A stretch of 64,000 nucleotides of DNA. Source: Thalassotalea atypica. Its GTDB lineage: Bacteria > Pseudomonadota > Gammaproteobacteria > Enterobacterales > Alteromonadaceae. The notes under the pieces are model-generated. The model did no database searches. It had not been told where the DNA came from and saw nothing but the letters and a program-made list of their open reading frames with translations. The number at the start of each line of letters is the position of its first letter. Within the stretch, counting starts at the first letter, position 1. Positions 9,663-18,336 of the stretch are shown in pieces. A program made the translations under genes and the position numbers. The DNA is taken from the NCBI RefSeq assembly GCF_030295975.1, contig NZ_AP027364.1, forward strand, positions 1,054,001-1,118,000, in the 5' to 3' direction.

Positions 9663-9836
9663 ATGACTTCACTTAATGATCAAAGAGTATTGATGGAAAA
9701 GTACGGTATTTTTTGCGAACAAAAGACGATTTATTGCTATAAAAAATTACGCTTTAATAACTTTCAAGATGCATTGAATGTTGCAGCATTAGAGCAGGAT
9801 GGTTCTAAGGAAAAATATCATGATTCCGATAAATAA
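9663..9836 (+). CDS. small protein of unknown function after hflC-like gene
   Basis: A 57-residue reading frame starting at the ATG at 9663, chosen because GGAGAG lies 8 bases before it; the longer frame from 9615 lacks a ribosome site. No signal peptide or membrane segment is seen. It is rich in charged and aromatic residues, with two cysteines (FCEQKTIYCYKK). It is 57 bp after the hflC-like gene on the same strand and may be the third gene of that operon. The family is not recognised. Confidence 0.5.
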   Translation: MTSLNDQRVLMEKYGIFCEQKTIYCYKKLRFNNFQDALNVAALEQDGSKEKYHDSDK

Positions 9837-9886
9837 AGCAGCATGGTAAGAAAGACACTTTACTCATTTAGTTAATAATAACAGAG

Positions 9887-10285
9887 GCAGTAAAGGCAAC
9901 GTTTTTTTATTGGTCGTTAAATAAACTTGCTGAAAATTTTCAGTTTAATTTGGATGGTTTGCCATTTATTACAAAACTTTTTTGGAAAATATTCTTCGAA
10001 GTTGCTCAACTTATAACACTTTTAATTATCAAAGTGTTGTCGATACTACCAACAACAACTATGTGTCTAAAGAACCAATGGTTGGTTATGAATTTTCTTT
10101 TACCTGTTCGTGTATGAATACAAAACTACTCTGCTTTACCCGCATGTGTTGATTTTGCAACAGTGTTCAATGCAATAGAAGAAAAATACGGTGGTGCTGG
10201 CAACTAAGGTTATCACTACTTGGTATTAAAACTGCTGTTGTAGAATTATTTGAACGTATTAAAGGTACAGTAACTTTACCAGTAG
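9887..10285 (+). pseudogene. remains of an aconitase-family gene (acnA/acnD type)
   Basis: Three short coding-like pieces appear in order but in shifting frames. Piece 1 (9887 on, frame 2) reads FYWSLNKLAENF and LPFITKLFWKIFFE, like the aconitase N-terminus (YYSL..., LPxSxKVLLENLLR). Piece 2 (10130-10204) reads ALPACVDFATVFNAIEEKYGG, like the VPAxVDLAxMRDA...GGD segment. Piece 3 (10213-10281, frame 1) reads LLGIKTAVVELFERI and VTLPV, like the C-terminal LLGVRAVIAESFERI...GVLP. The middle of an approximately 890-residue protein is missing. The family match is from memory of motifs, so the call is moderate. Confidence 0.55.
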
Positions 10286-10363
10286 TGTCATGCATCAATG
10301 GTCACAGGAGCGAGATTAATTTCTTGCAGGAGGGGTTTTGCCTTATGTGGCAAGCCAGTTTTT

Positions 10364-11779
10364 ATGAATAAATACGTAACAGGTCATAACAAGACAGCGA
10401 CGGGAGAGCCTAAAGTACTTTGGGGGGAACAAACTCGATTATCTTTAAAATATTTCAATATTGGTAAGCACTGTTTTTCAACAGAGTTTATCGATACTCT
10501 CATTATGATCAAACGGGTATGCGCTCAGGTAAACTATGATGAAGGTCTATTAAATGAAGACTATTTGCAGGCTATTTTACCTGCATGTGATGAATTGCTA
10601 TTAAGAGATCATCCAGAACAATTTCCTTTGCGCATATGGCAAACAGGCTCTGGTACTCAAACCAATATGAACGTAAACGAGGTGATTTGTACGTTAGCTA
10701 ATGAATTTAGAGAAAAAAGGTGTTTTGAAAACCATCAACTTGATTATATTAACAATCGAATTCATCCTAATGATCATGTCAACATGTCTCAATCATCGAA
10801 TGATGTGTTTCCCAGTGCAATGCATGTAGTCGTTGCCACCTTAACACAAAGTCATTTATTTAAGTCTATGACTCATTTATATGACGAACTTAAAAATAAA
10901 CAGTGGGAGTTTAAAGGTACAACGAGTACCGGAAGAACACATCTTATGGACGCAATTCCTTTGTCAACTAGCGCTGTTTTCTCAGGGTATTGTGATCAGT
11001 TAACACAAGCTCGCTTAGCTATTTCAGAAAGCTTGCGTGATGTTTATCAACTTGCTATTGGTGGCACTGCTGTTGGTGGAGGAGATAACGCGCCCGAAAA
11101 TTTTGGCAATAAGGTAGCATTAAAATTAGCTGAGCATTATCAATTGCCTTTTGAAGCCAAGCATAATGGCTATGCTGCGGTTTCAGGAATGGATGCATTA
11201 ATTCGCTATAGTGGCGCTTTAAAGCAACTGGCGAGTGTGTTGTTTAAAGTAGCGAATGATTTTAAATTGTTAGGCAGTGGACCACGTTGTGGATTTAATG
11301 AATGGTTGTTACCTGCAAATGAGCCTGGCAGCTCTATTATGCCAGGAAAAGTAAACCCTACCCAATGTGAGGCAATGAGCATGGTTTGTTTACAAGCATT
11401 TGGTAATGATTTAACTATTTCATTAGCGGCATCGAGTGGGCAGTTACAACTTAATACTTTCCGCCCAGTGATCATTCATAATATTATTGAAAGTATTGAG
11501 TTATTATCGGATGCAATAAATTCTTTTGCTGACAATTGTGTTAATGGACTTGAAATAAATGAGTCGCAAATCAACAGCAATATGAAGCAAAGTTTGTCGG
11601 TAATCACTTTATTAGCACCCACACTCGGTTATGACATATCATCACAAATTGTTCATGAGGCATATAATAAAAATGTTTCATTAGCTGAGGCTGCTCAAAT
11701 ACTTGGGTTATTCACCATTACTGATTTTGAAGCTTTGTTGAAAGAAAAAATTAAACAAAAACCTTCTTTCAAAGAATGA
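10364..11779 (+). CDS. fumC: class II fumarate hydratase
   Basis: An aspartase/fumarase superfamily enzyme that interconverts fumarate and malate without an Fe-S cluster. The signature loop GSSIMPGKVNP is at about 322-332, with the catalytic-type serine in it. GRTHLMDA carries H193, and the substrate motif HPNDHVNMSQSSND is present. The start at 10364 is chosen because homology begins soon after (LWGEQTRLSL); the in-frame ATG at 10298 would add 22 residues that overlap the aconitase remains. No good ribosome site is seen at either. The 471 aa are normal, but the sequence is rather divergent from housekeeping FumC (e.g. HLMDAIPL). Confidence 0.85.
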   Translation: MNKYVTGHNKTATGEPKVLWGEQTRLSLKYFNIGKHCFSTEFIDTLIMIKRVCAQVNYDEGLLNEDYLQAILPACDELLLRDHPEQFPLRIWQTGSGTQTNMNVNEVICTLANEFREKRCFENHQLDYINNRIHPNDHVNMSQSSNDVFPSAMHVVVATLTQSHLFKSMTHLYDELKNKQWEFKGTTSTGRTHLMDAIPLSTSAVFSGYCDQLTQARLAISESLRDVYQLAIGGTAVGGGDNAPENFGNKVALKLAEHYQLPFEAKHNGYAAVSGMDALIRYSGALKQLASVLFKVANDFKLLGSGPRCGFNEWLLPANEPGSSIMPGKVNPTQCEAMSMVCLQAFGNDLTISLAASSGQLQLNTFRPVIIHNIIESIELLSDAINSFADNCVNGLEINESQINSNMKQSLSVITLLAPTLGYDISSQIVHEAYNKNVSLAEAAQILGLFTITDFEALLKEKIKQKPSFKE

Positions 11780-11906
11780 CCATTGTATAGCTAGGTGAGT
11801 ATGTTTTATTTTTAAAGTATTTTTATCCAAATGAAAAGCTGTTGGTGTATTAATTTTAGATAGTTAAATCACAATTATGCTTACTAGACTCGCCTTTTGC
11901 TTCTTT

Positions 11907-11944
11907 AAGTACGAATTACCTAAGGTAATTAAAGTACTTTTGTT
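11907..11944. terminator. bidirectional terminator-like hairpin between fumC and the racemase gene
   Basis: An interrupted stem has AAGTAC (11907-11912) pairing with GTACTT (11934-11939) and AATTACC (11914-11920) with GGTAATT (11924-11930), loop TAA. Ts follow on the plus strand, and the complement of TTTAA follows on the minus strand. It stands between two convergent genes. The rest of 11780-12036 shows nothing. Confidence 0.5.
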
Positions 11945-12036
11945 GAGCATAAATAATGACTTTCATAACTTCAGTATCATGATAATTCTTATATCAATGT
12001 ATAACAACTTGTTGTCTTACTATGGAATAATTACAT

Positions 12037-13179
12037 TTAATGCAACTGATTCTGATGAGCAGTATAGTTAACTTTACTTTTATGATTAGCATCATTATTT
12101 ATAGTTTTTATCGTACTGTATGCATTAAAAAACTTATGAACAAAACTAGATGACATACAAGATAAAAGTGCACTGTAATCTACATTGAATTTTACTGTTT
12201 GACCAACTAACAATGGACGTCCTGTGGTTTCAATGATCAAATGATCACTGGTTGATGACATAATTGTCATTCCATCTGGAGCGCTAAGCCCTGTTACGCA
12301 GACATCTTGGCGACCTAATGCAACAATGATTTGCGATACCAACCCTCTGTCTGAAATACATACCTTTTCTCCAAAAGCATTTGAACCTCTATCTCCCCAG
12401 GGAAAAGAAGGTTTTGTTTTGGATTCGATAACTTCAGCTGTCAAAGTTATTGCATCGGTATATAGCCTTTCTATTTTTTTTTGTGATAAGGAGTCGAAAC
12501 CTAAAAAAATAGCTTCCCCAATACGAAGATTGTTCACTCGAGTTGAACCTGTATAGTTAAGTGCCCAATTTATTGAAGCGGTATTGCCCCCTGAGATAAT
12601 ATCTAGATTTAGTCCAAATTTAGTTTCTATTTCATCGGCTAAGTCTGAAAGAAGCGCCATCTTTTCATTGTCAGTAGCAATGCCATATCGACAGGCTAGG
12701 TTTGTGCCAATTCCTCTTATGATTATATTCGGTAAGGCTATGATATTATGGATGAAGTCAATGACAATATCCGGCATGATGCCTTCTCTTAAGTCGCCTA
12801 GCTCGACCATGATAATAATTCCATGGGTGACATTTAAGTGCTTTGCCGCATTAGAAAGCGCCCGAATAACATGAGTTTCAGTATTCAGACTAATATCACA
12901 ACACCTCACAACACTGGAAATTTGACTGAGCATAGGGGTACGAATCAGCATTTTAGGTACAAGAATACCCGTTTGTGTAATTCTTTGGATATTTTCGAGT
13001 CTTGAGTCCGCAATCATGTTAGCGCCAGCATCGATAAGAACTTGAGCGATAATGGGATGGCCTAAAAAAACTTTCGTTACCGGAGTAACTGATATCTTTT
13101 TTAAAGCAAATTTAGCAATTAGTAATTGTGCATTGTGGTGTATTTTAGAACAGTCGACATCTAGTCTCGGATACTTCAT
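12037..13179 (-). CDS. PLP-dependent alanine/ornithine racemase-family protein
   Basis: A fold-III PLP enzyme of the alanine racemase N-terminal type, nearest to the alanine/ornithine racemase subgroup that starts (K)YPxLxID. The likely PLP lysine is K36 in TPVTKVFLG. It has SGGNTASI for phosphate binding and a shortened C-terminal domain. The 380 residues are typical, with a polar tail of about 20 residues that may be extra. It overlaps the upstream DUF1611 gene by 4 bp (ATGA), so the two are cotranscribed and probably act on one substrate, likely a D/L-amino acid pair. The exact substrate cannot be read from sequence. Confidence 0.75.
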   Translation of the reverse strand: MKYPRLDVDCSKIHHNAQLLIAKFALKKISVTPVTKVFLGHPIIAQVLIDAGANMIADSRLENIQRITQTGILVPKMLIRTPMLSQISSVVRCCDISLNTETHVIRALSNAAKHLNVTHGIIIMVELGDLREGIMPDIVIDFIHNIIALPNIIIRGIGTNLACRYGIATDNEKMALLSDLADEIETKFGLNLDIISGGNTASINWALNYTGSTRVNNLRIGEAIFLGFDSLSQKKIERLYTDAITLTAEVIESKTKPSFPWGDRGSNAFGEKVCISDRGLVSQIIVALGRQDVCVTGLSAPDGMTIMSSTSDHLIIETTGRPLLVGQTVKFNVDYSALLSCMSSSFVHKFFNAYSTIKTINNDANHKSKVNYTAHQNQLH

Positions 13180-14381
13180 CTTTTTTCAGCCAGTTTACTA
13201 GCTATGTGGGGATAGACTGACTGTACCATGTCAATAAGTTGCTCTATAGGTTGAGATAATGGATCAGTAACAGGTATGCCTAATTCAGTAGAGTAACCGA
13301 CCATCGCAGTGAAAATATCATCTAAAGACATTCCTTCGTGGTTAAGGGTTAGCCCAATAACAGTCGTATCAGAAAATGTCTCGATTAGACTTATTTCTGA
13401 GGCAACTGAAGGCATTGGCATATTAGGAAAGTCAGTACGGTGTATTCGTTTAGGAGCATGTTGTAAAATAACACTTGTTGGGCAACTGCCACGTAAGATA
13501 AATGAGCTAGTAGAAAATGCAGGATGGCTTAAAGCGCCTTGTCCTTCAATAATGATAATATCTGGGGTTTCTGCCTCATATGCTTTGACAATCACAGACT
13601 CCAACTCACCTGCGCAAAATTGAGAAGGAACCGCGTCAAGTGCAACGCAGTATGATGCCCCTTGCATAATACCTGTTTGACCTGTGGCAATCATGACCAC
13701 CTTAAGGCCTTTTGTTGTTAACTCATCGGCTAACATTGTCGCAGTTGTGCGTTTCCCTAACGCACAATCCGTTCCCATCACTGCAATTCTTGGGCACTTT
13801 ACATTGTGAATTTTTCCACTAAACGTTTGAAGGTTTTCTTTATTTTTAGGCTTGCGAATATCTAATATTTGAACATTATGCTTTAGGCTAGCATCTAAAA
13901 ATATAGGGTCGTCTGTTAGAAACTCATGTAATCCATTGACAATGTGCATTTTCAGTGACATTGCATTTAAAATGACATTCTTTTCAATGTTAGATAACAA
14001 TCCACTTGATGGAGCTATTCCAAAAATGAAGTAATCGGGGGCGATTCCTTCACGAACTATAGCTTCTTCGATATTAGCAACGATAGGTATGCCATTAGTT
14101 TTTTGATCAAGCATTTCACCTGAGTCTAAATTAGCAGATTCACTGTCTATGACAGATAAAATACGATATTTTTGTGAATGTCTTACCAAACCATTCGCGG
14201 TTTTTCCGTCAATTTTACCAAAATTACCTTCGCAATATACGACTGCCGTTGGGAGATCAGGTAGGGCTGTGTGGAAAAGTGAAGCCCGGGGCTTAAGAAA
14301 TATCAAGTCGTTATTAATGTCAGCATCATTGATGCTATTAAGTCGTAAAATGTTTTTTAATTTAGAGGGGGATGTAAACAT
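13176..14381 (-). CDS. DUF1611 / DgcN-like protein (putative D-amino acid N-acyltransferase)
   Basis: A DUF1611-family protein. Members called DgcN are known to acetylate the amino group of D-glutamate. The N-terminal alpha/beta domain covers about 1-170. The C-terminal P-loop domain has GTDCALGKRT at 203-212 and EGQGALSHPAFS further on, both family hallmarks. There are 401 residues. It is the first gene of a two-gene minus-strand operon with the racemase-like gene. Known DgcN genes are paired with the epimerase DgcA; this partner is different, so the pathway may be a variant. D-glutamate as substrate is only a suggestion. Confidence 0.75.
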   Translation of the reverse strand: MFTSPSKLKNILRLNSINDADINNDLIFLKPRASLFHTALPDLPTAVVYCEGNFGKIDGKTANGLVRHSQKYRILSVIDSESANLDSGEMLDQKTNGIPIVANIEEAIVREGIAPDYFIFGIAPSSGLLSNIEKNVILNAMSLKMHIVNGLHEFLTDDPIFLDASLKHNVQILDIRKPKNKENLQTFSGKIHNVKCPRIAVMGTDCALGKRTTATMLADELTTKGLKVVMIATGQTGIMQGASYCVALDAVPSQFCAGELESVIVKAYEAETPDIIIIEGQGALSHPAFSTSSFILRGSCPTSVILQHAPKRIHRTDFPNMPMPSVASEISLIETFSDTTVIGLTLNHEGMSLDDIFTAMVGYSTELGIPVTDPLSQPIEQLIDMVQSVYPHIASKLAEKR

Positions 14382-14572
14382 ACTAAAGCCTTGTTGTAGG
14401 CTTAGAAGGGCGACTAAAGAGTGCCGAGATGCAAGTTCGGAAAGAAAAAGAGGTCCCTACTAAGCGGCAGGGAGATGCAACACAATAGCATATTTAGCAG
14501 ATTTTTGTTGGTTATTCGACCATAATCTTTTTTCTAAGGCTATCTTGTGCTCTACATCAAAAACTAATAAGT

Positions 14573-14592
14573 AAAAGGGTCGGTGACACATG
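14573..14592 (+). repeat. REP-like inverted repeat, left copy
   Basis: AAAAGGGTCGGTGACACATG, the inverted counterpart of 15381-15401, differs by one missing G and one base. The pair flanks the broken RAYT gene. REP sequences recognised by RAYT transposases usually have this kind of GTC-rich palindromic half. Confidence 0.65.
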
Positions 14593-14667
14593 ATTATTAT
14601 TCTCATTTGAATAATAAATTGATTTAACTAGAGTTAACAAATAACTAAATTATCGAAAGGATTCGAT

Positions 14668-15360
14668 ATGCCTAGAAAGCCAAGGGTGTTTAGCGCGGGC
14701 GTGCTTCGTCATGTAATTCAGCGAGGCAATAACCGCTCAACTTGTTTTTTCTAAACAGAAAATAACCTTTTCTATTTAGAGTGTTTAGCTCATTCCTGTA
14801 AAAAATATAATGTTGATTTGCATGCTTATGTATTAATGACAAATCATATACATTTGCTGATGACACCAAATGATGCCAATGGCATCTCAGCCGTAATGCA
14901 ATCTGTTGGTCGGCGGTATGTTTAATATATCAATAAAGCGCTATGTCGCTCAGGAACATTATTTGAAGGTCGTTTTAAAGCGAGTTTAGTTCAAGCAGAT
15001 AGCTATTTTATAGCCTGTATGCGATATATAGAGCTGAATCCTGTAAGAGCAAATATGGTAAACCATCCGCAAGATTACCTCTGGTCAAGTTATCATGTAA
15101 AAGTCGGTTTAAAGCCAAGAAAGTTATTAAGTCCTCACCCATGCTATCTAGCACTAGGTAAGGATATGCAGAGTGTGGAAGCACATTATCATTCACTATT
15201 TTTATGAGAGCTTGAACTGTTAATAGTAAACTCTATTAGTCATGCTGCAGAATTTAATATGCCGTTTGGTGATAATCGATTTAAAGATGAAATAGAATTG
15301 GCACTTGGTCGAAGCATAGGCTTTGACAAAAGAGGTCGACCGAGGAAAGCAAAGGAGTGA
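14668..15360 (+). pseudogene. REP-associated tyrosine transposase (RAYT), three in-frame stops
   Basis: Read in a single frame, the region encodes a full RAYT of the IS200/Y1 type. It starts MPRKPRVFSAGVLRHVIQRGN, has the HUH motif NHIHLL, the catalytic tyrosine region MRYIELNPVRA and the late GRPRK end. The frame is interrupted by TAA at 14752, TAA at 14923 and TGA at 15205, with no frameshift. All three could be single C-to-T changes of CAA or CGA codons. RAYTs move or spread REP elements; this copy cannot make a full protein unless stops are read through. It is flanked by inverted REP-like repeats at 14573 and 15381. Confidence 0.85.
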
Positions 15361-15380
15361 CGATAAATGAAAATAAGACG

Positions 15381-15401
15381 CATATGTCACCGACCCCTTT
15401 T
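15381..15401 (-). repeat. REP-like inverted repeat, right copy
   Basis: CATATGTCACCGACCCCTTT (plus one more T) is the reverse complement of the left copy at 14573-14592, apart from two differences. It starts 20 bp after the end of the RAYT frame and marks the right edge of the element. The following stretch to 15559 shows nothing else. Confidence 0.65.
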
Positions 15402-15559
15402 ATTCCATTAAGTTAGATTCAAAATCTAAGAAGATAGCTAGATTACCATCACCCCTTTGACATCGGTCAAGTGCTTGAGCATATAGTTATTTTCTCTGAT
15501 CTAAACCAATGCCGTTTCAAGTATGAAATTACATTTCTTTTTATGTATGAGAGAAAATG

Positions 15560-16381
15560 CTACTGTGATTTTTCAAGCCACTCTTTGGGTGACATGCCCA
15601 GTCTCTTCCTAAACACTCGCGCTAGGGCTGAGCCATTTTCATAACCAACGGCATTAGCAACTAGTGCTACAGGTTTCTTTTGTTGCAGTAGCCCCTTTGC
15701 CACAATTATGCGCCAATCAGTCACATAATCGCCAGGGCTTTGGCCAACAATTTTTTTAAAAAGATCTGCAAACTTAGATCGTGACATTAATGCCAGTTCC
15801 GCCATTGTTTCTAGCTTCCATTGACGCTCAGGCGCGTTATGAATGTCGAGTAAGACTTTAGAAATTTGGGGGTGCGCTAAACCCGCAAGTAAGCCGATCT
15901 TCATCATATTGTTATCAAGCACATGACGTAGTACATGAATAAGAAACATAGTGGAAAGCAAGTTAATCATTTGTATTCGTCCGCTTCGATCATGAAAAGC
16001 TTCTTCAAATAAACATAATGCGTTTTGCTTGAGCTTGGGATAGTCATTGAGCTTGAAACTCAAAATTGCCGGTAATGCATTGGCGATTGGGTTTGAGGTA
16101 CTTTCATTATAAATGATATTAGCGCACACCAATTCTGGCGGGTTCTCTTCATTGCCTACAATACGATGGGCATGAGGTGTTGGAAAAAACAGAACCGTTG
16201 GTTCATCGATTAATTGTGATGTTCCTTTTTCATCAATAATGGTTAATTCACCACTACGCAATAAATGTAAGTGACCTTGATTAGGTTCTCGGTTGAAATT
16301 ACTGATGCCACATAAATTACCAGTAAAGAACACTTCTGTGTTCATCGAAAAGCGCTGCAAAATAATTGAAAGTTGATCCAT
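15560..16381 (-). CDS. AraC-family transcriptional regulator with cupin domain
   Basis: The N-terminal half (about 1-170) is a cupin-type ligand-binding domain (AraC_binding/Cupin_6). The C-terminal AraC double helix-turn-helix (about 180-273) ends with GYENGSALARVFRKRLGMSPKEWL, close to the consensus. There are 273 residues. It is divergent from the YHS-protein gene with about 150 bp between, the usual layout for a regulator and its target, so it probably controls 16532-18306 or further. The inducer is unknown. Confidence 0.85.
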   Translation of the reverse strand: MDQLSIILQRFSMNTEVFFTGNLCGISNFNREPNQGHLHLLRSGELTIIDEKGTSQLIDEPTVLFFPTPHAHRIVGNEENPPELVCANIIYNESTSNPIANALPAILSFKLNDYPKLKQNALCLFEEAFHDRSGRIQMINLLSTMFLIHVLRHVLDNNMMKIGLLAGLAHPQISKVLLDIHNAPERQWKLETMAELALMSRSKFADLFKKIVGQSPGDYVTDWRIIVAKGLLQQKKPVALVANAVGYENGSALARVFRKRLGMSPKEWLEKSQ

Positions 16382-16531
16382 TTTTTCCTCGTTTAGTATC
16401 GATTTGGACGAATGGGGTCAAAGTTAGGACTATGTCATTCCTTTTGCTCAATTGAAAGCCCTATATTACCAACCAAGGAAAACATCCTTATTAATTATTA
16501 AATTTTGAATATTAGATACTGGAGAGAAAGA

Positions 16532-17017
16532 ATGACACTTTCAACGATTATTAGAACTACATTTGCGACCTCTGCACTGTTAGTAAGCAGCTTAACTTTT
16601 GCCGCCAACATTGAAGTTAATGCCAATGGTAATGACTTGGCATTAAAAGGTTATGACACCGTTTCCTATTTCACTAAAGGGGCACCTACTAAAGGGTCTA
16701 ACAAATTTACAGCGGCTTACAATGGCGCTATCTACCAATTTTCAAGTGCTGAAAATCGTGATTTATTTCAGACTGAGCCAAGTAAGTACGCTCCGCAATA
16801 CGGTGGATACTGTGCTTTTGGTGTCACCATGAATAGAAAATTTGATACTGATCCAACGGCTTGGCATATCCGCGGCGACAAGTTATATCTTAACTTAAAC
16901 AAAGATGTACAAAAGAAATGGTCAACGGATATTCCTGGTTACATTGAAACTGCACAAGAGAACTGGGGTGGCATTAAAGGATTAACTGTAGAACAAATAG
17001 AGAAAGTCTACGAGTAA
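16532..17017 (+). CDS. exported YHS-domain protein
   Basis: The start at 16532 is chosen because GGAGAG lies 5 bases upstream; the in-frame upstream ATG would spoil the signal peptide. The 161 residues have a signal peptide (about 1-22, ending TFAA) and a YHS-like domain (LKGYDTVSYF...KYAPQYGGYCAFGV), with the central cysteine in GGYCAFG. YHS domains are short metal-linked modules, often found with copper or heavy-metal genes. It is the first gene of the group facing the AraC regulator. Confidence 0.82.
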   Translation: MTLSTIIRTTFATSALLVSSLTFAANIEVNANGNDLALKGYDTVSYFTKGAPTKGSNKFTAAYNGAIYQFSSAENRDLFQTEPSKYAPQYGGYCAFGVTMNRKFDTDPTAWHIRGDKLYLNLNKDVQKKWSTDIPGYIETAQENWGGIKGLTVEQIEKVYE

Positions 17018-17047
17018 CAGTTACCTGTATTAAGTGAGGATTTTATT

Positions 17048-17362
17048 ATGGAACAACTAACATCTGCTAACGCTATTGATGACTCGTTATCACAACACGC
17101 ATGCACATTACTTTATTTTACTGCATCGTGGTGTGGCCCTTGTAAATCAATGTCACCGATAGTTGACGGTATATCTAAATTAATGAGTGATCGGCTCAAC
17201 AGTATCAAAGTTGATGTTGATAGCTCGCCAACAGTCGCAGCTGATTATGGTATACGCAGTGTACCAACAATGATGTTAGTGAAAAATAATGAAATTATTG
17301 ACCAGCGTGTTGGCGGGTTACCGCCACAGCAATTAATGCAATGGTTAGAGCAACATACCTAG
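17048..17362 (+). CDS. thioredoxin-family protein
   Basis: A single thioredoxin fold of 104 residues with the active site W28-C29-G30-P31-C32 and the cis-proline stretch IRSVPTMM. No signal peptide is seen, so it should work in the cytoplasm as a dithiol reductase. It lies 30 bp after the YHS gene and 31 bp before the DUF2282 gene, each with a ribosome site (GAGGA), which indicates one operon. It is probably an accessory thioredoxin rather than the main TrxA. Confidence 0.9.
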   Translation: MEQLTSANAIDDSLSQHACTLLYFTASWCGPCKSMSPIVDGISKLMSDRLNSIKVDVDSSPTVAADYGIRSVPTMMLVKNNEIIDQRVGGLPPQQLMQWLEQHT

Positions 17363-17393
17363 TTGCTCACTTTACGCAAATAGAGGACTTATT

Positions 17394-17678
17394 ATGAACA
17401 ATAAATTAATACTTAGCGCAGCACTGGCAGCCGTTGTTTCTGCTGGGGTTATAGCACCTGCTGAAGCCGGCGGTAAGAAAGAAAAATGTTATGGCGTAGC
17501 TAAAGCTGCTCAGAATGATTGTGCGAATTTAGCTGGCACCCACTCATGTGCTGGGCAATCAAAAGTTGATAATGACAAAGGTGAGTGGAAATTAGTTGAA
17601 AAAGGTACTTGTTCAACACTTGGCGGGTTATCAAAAAAAGAAGCCAAGGAATTATACAACTCAGCGGCTAAAGCCTAG
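17394..17678 (+). CDS. BufA1-type (DUF2282) bufferin-like precursor peptide
   Basis: A 94-residue exported small protein with a signal peptide (about 1-25, ending AEAGG) and a mature part with four cysteines, C32, C43, C52 and C73, in the family pattern KCYGVAKA...NDC...HSCAGQS...KGTC. DUF2282 proteins include bufferins, periplasmic metal-binding peptides whose cysteines are modified by a DUF692 enzyme. No DUF692 or DUF2063 gene lies next to it, which is unusual. The neighbours (YHS, thioredoxin, DoxX) suggest copper or thiol stress. Confidence 0.8.
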   Translation: MNNKLILSAALAAVVSAGVIAPAEAGGKKEKCYGVAKAAQNDCANLAGTHSCAGQSKVDNDKGEWKLVEKGTCSTLGGLSKKEAKELYNSAAKA

Positions 17679-17808
17679 AAGGCTAATTATTTTGGTAAGC
17701 AATAAGGCATTTAATGCCGAAAATAGAGATAGCCATTTTTTCTTTTATTAGATGGTTACTAAAAATCATTCAACGAAATTTAATTAACTACATTCAAGAG
17801 AATCAATT

Positions 17809-18306
17809 ATGAATACCTTAAAACAACGCCTGATAGCTGTCAGTCGACTGTATACCTCACTCGCTAGCAACATTAGCCTGTTAGAACCAGTCGCTTTGTT
17901 AGCAGCACGTTTTTATGTTGGTTGGGCGTTTTTCGCTTCTGGACTAACAAAATTAAGGGACTGGGATAGCACATTGATGCTATTTGAGTATGAATATCAA
18001 GTGCCAGTTTTACCGTTTGAATTAGCGGCTTATTTAGGCACAGCTGCCGAAATCATACTGCCATTGCTACTCATGGCTGGATTGGCCAGTCGTTTCTCTG
18101 CTTTGGGTCTGTTTATTGTCAATATTGTCGCGGTGATCAGTTTAGAAGATATTGCACCAGCCGCGTATTCTGAACACGTTTTGTGGGGAACATTGTTGTT
18201 GCAGGTGGTCATTTTCAGTGGTGGACGTTTGGCCTTGGACCGAATTGTGGAAGGACGAGTATTCAATGTTAAAGCGGCAAGCAGCCACACTCTTAAAGAC
18301 GCGTAG
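17809..18306 (+). CDS. DoxX-family membrane protein
   Basis: A 165-residue inner-membrane protein with four predicted helices and the DoxX signature near its start (ARFYVGWAFFASGLTKLRDW) and ELAAYLGTAAEIILPLLL. DoxX proteins are quinone-linked or redox-linked membrane subunits and are regular companions of DUF2282 bufferin genes. It lies 130 bp after the DUF2282 gene and is probably the last gene of that operon. Confidence 0.85.
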   Translation: MNTLKQRLIAVSRLYTSLASNISLLEPVALLAARFYVGWAFFASGLTKLRDWDSTLMLFEYEYQVPVLPFELAAYLGTAAEIILPLLLMAGLASRFSALGLFIVNIVAVISLEDIAPAAYSEHVLWGTLLLQVVIFSGGRLALDRIVEGRVFNVKAASSHTLKDA

Positions 18307-18336
18307 TTGTTATATTAGATGAACTCGTTAGTCGGA

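Noticed and set aside
10298-10363. N-terminal extension of fumarase from the ATG at 10298
   Set aside because: The extra 22 residues lie outside the fumarase homology and overlap the end of the aconitase remains.
11965-12000. Possible Fur box (TGATAATTCTTATATCA)
   Set aside because: Too few matches to the 19 bp consensus and it lies between convergent gene ends.
11877-12071. 64-aa plus-strand frame between fumC and the racemase
   Set aside because: No ribosome site, overlaps the end of the racemase gene and the terminator-like hairpin, and the composition is not protein-like.
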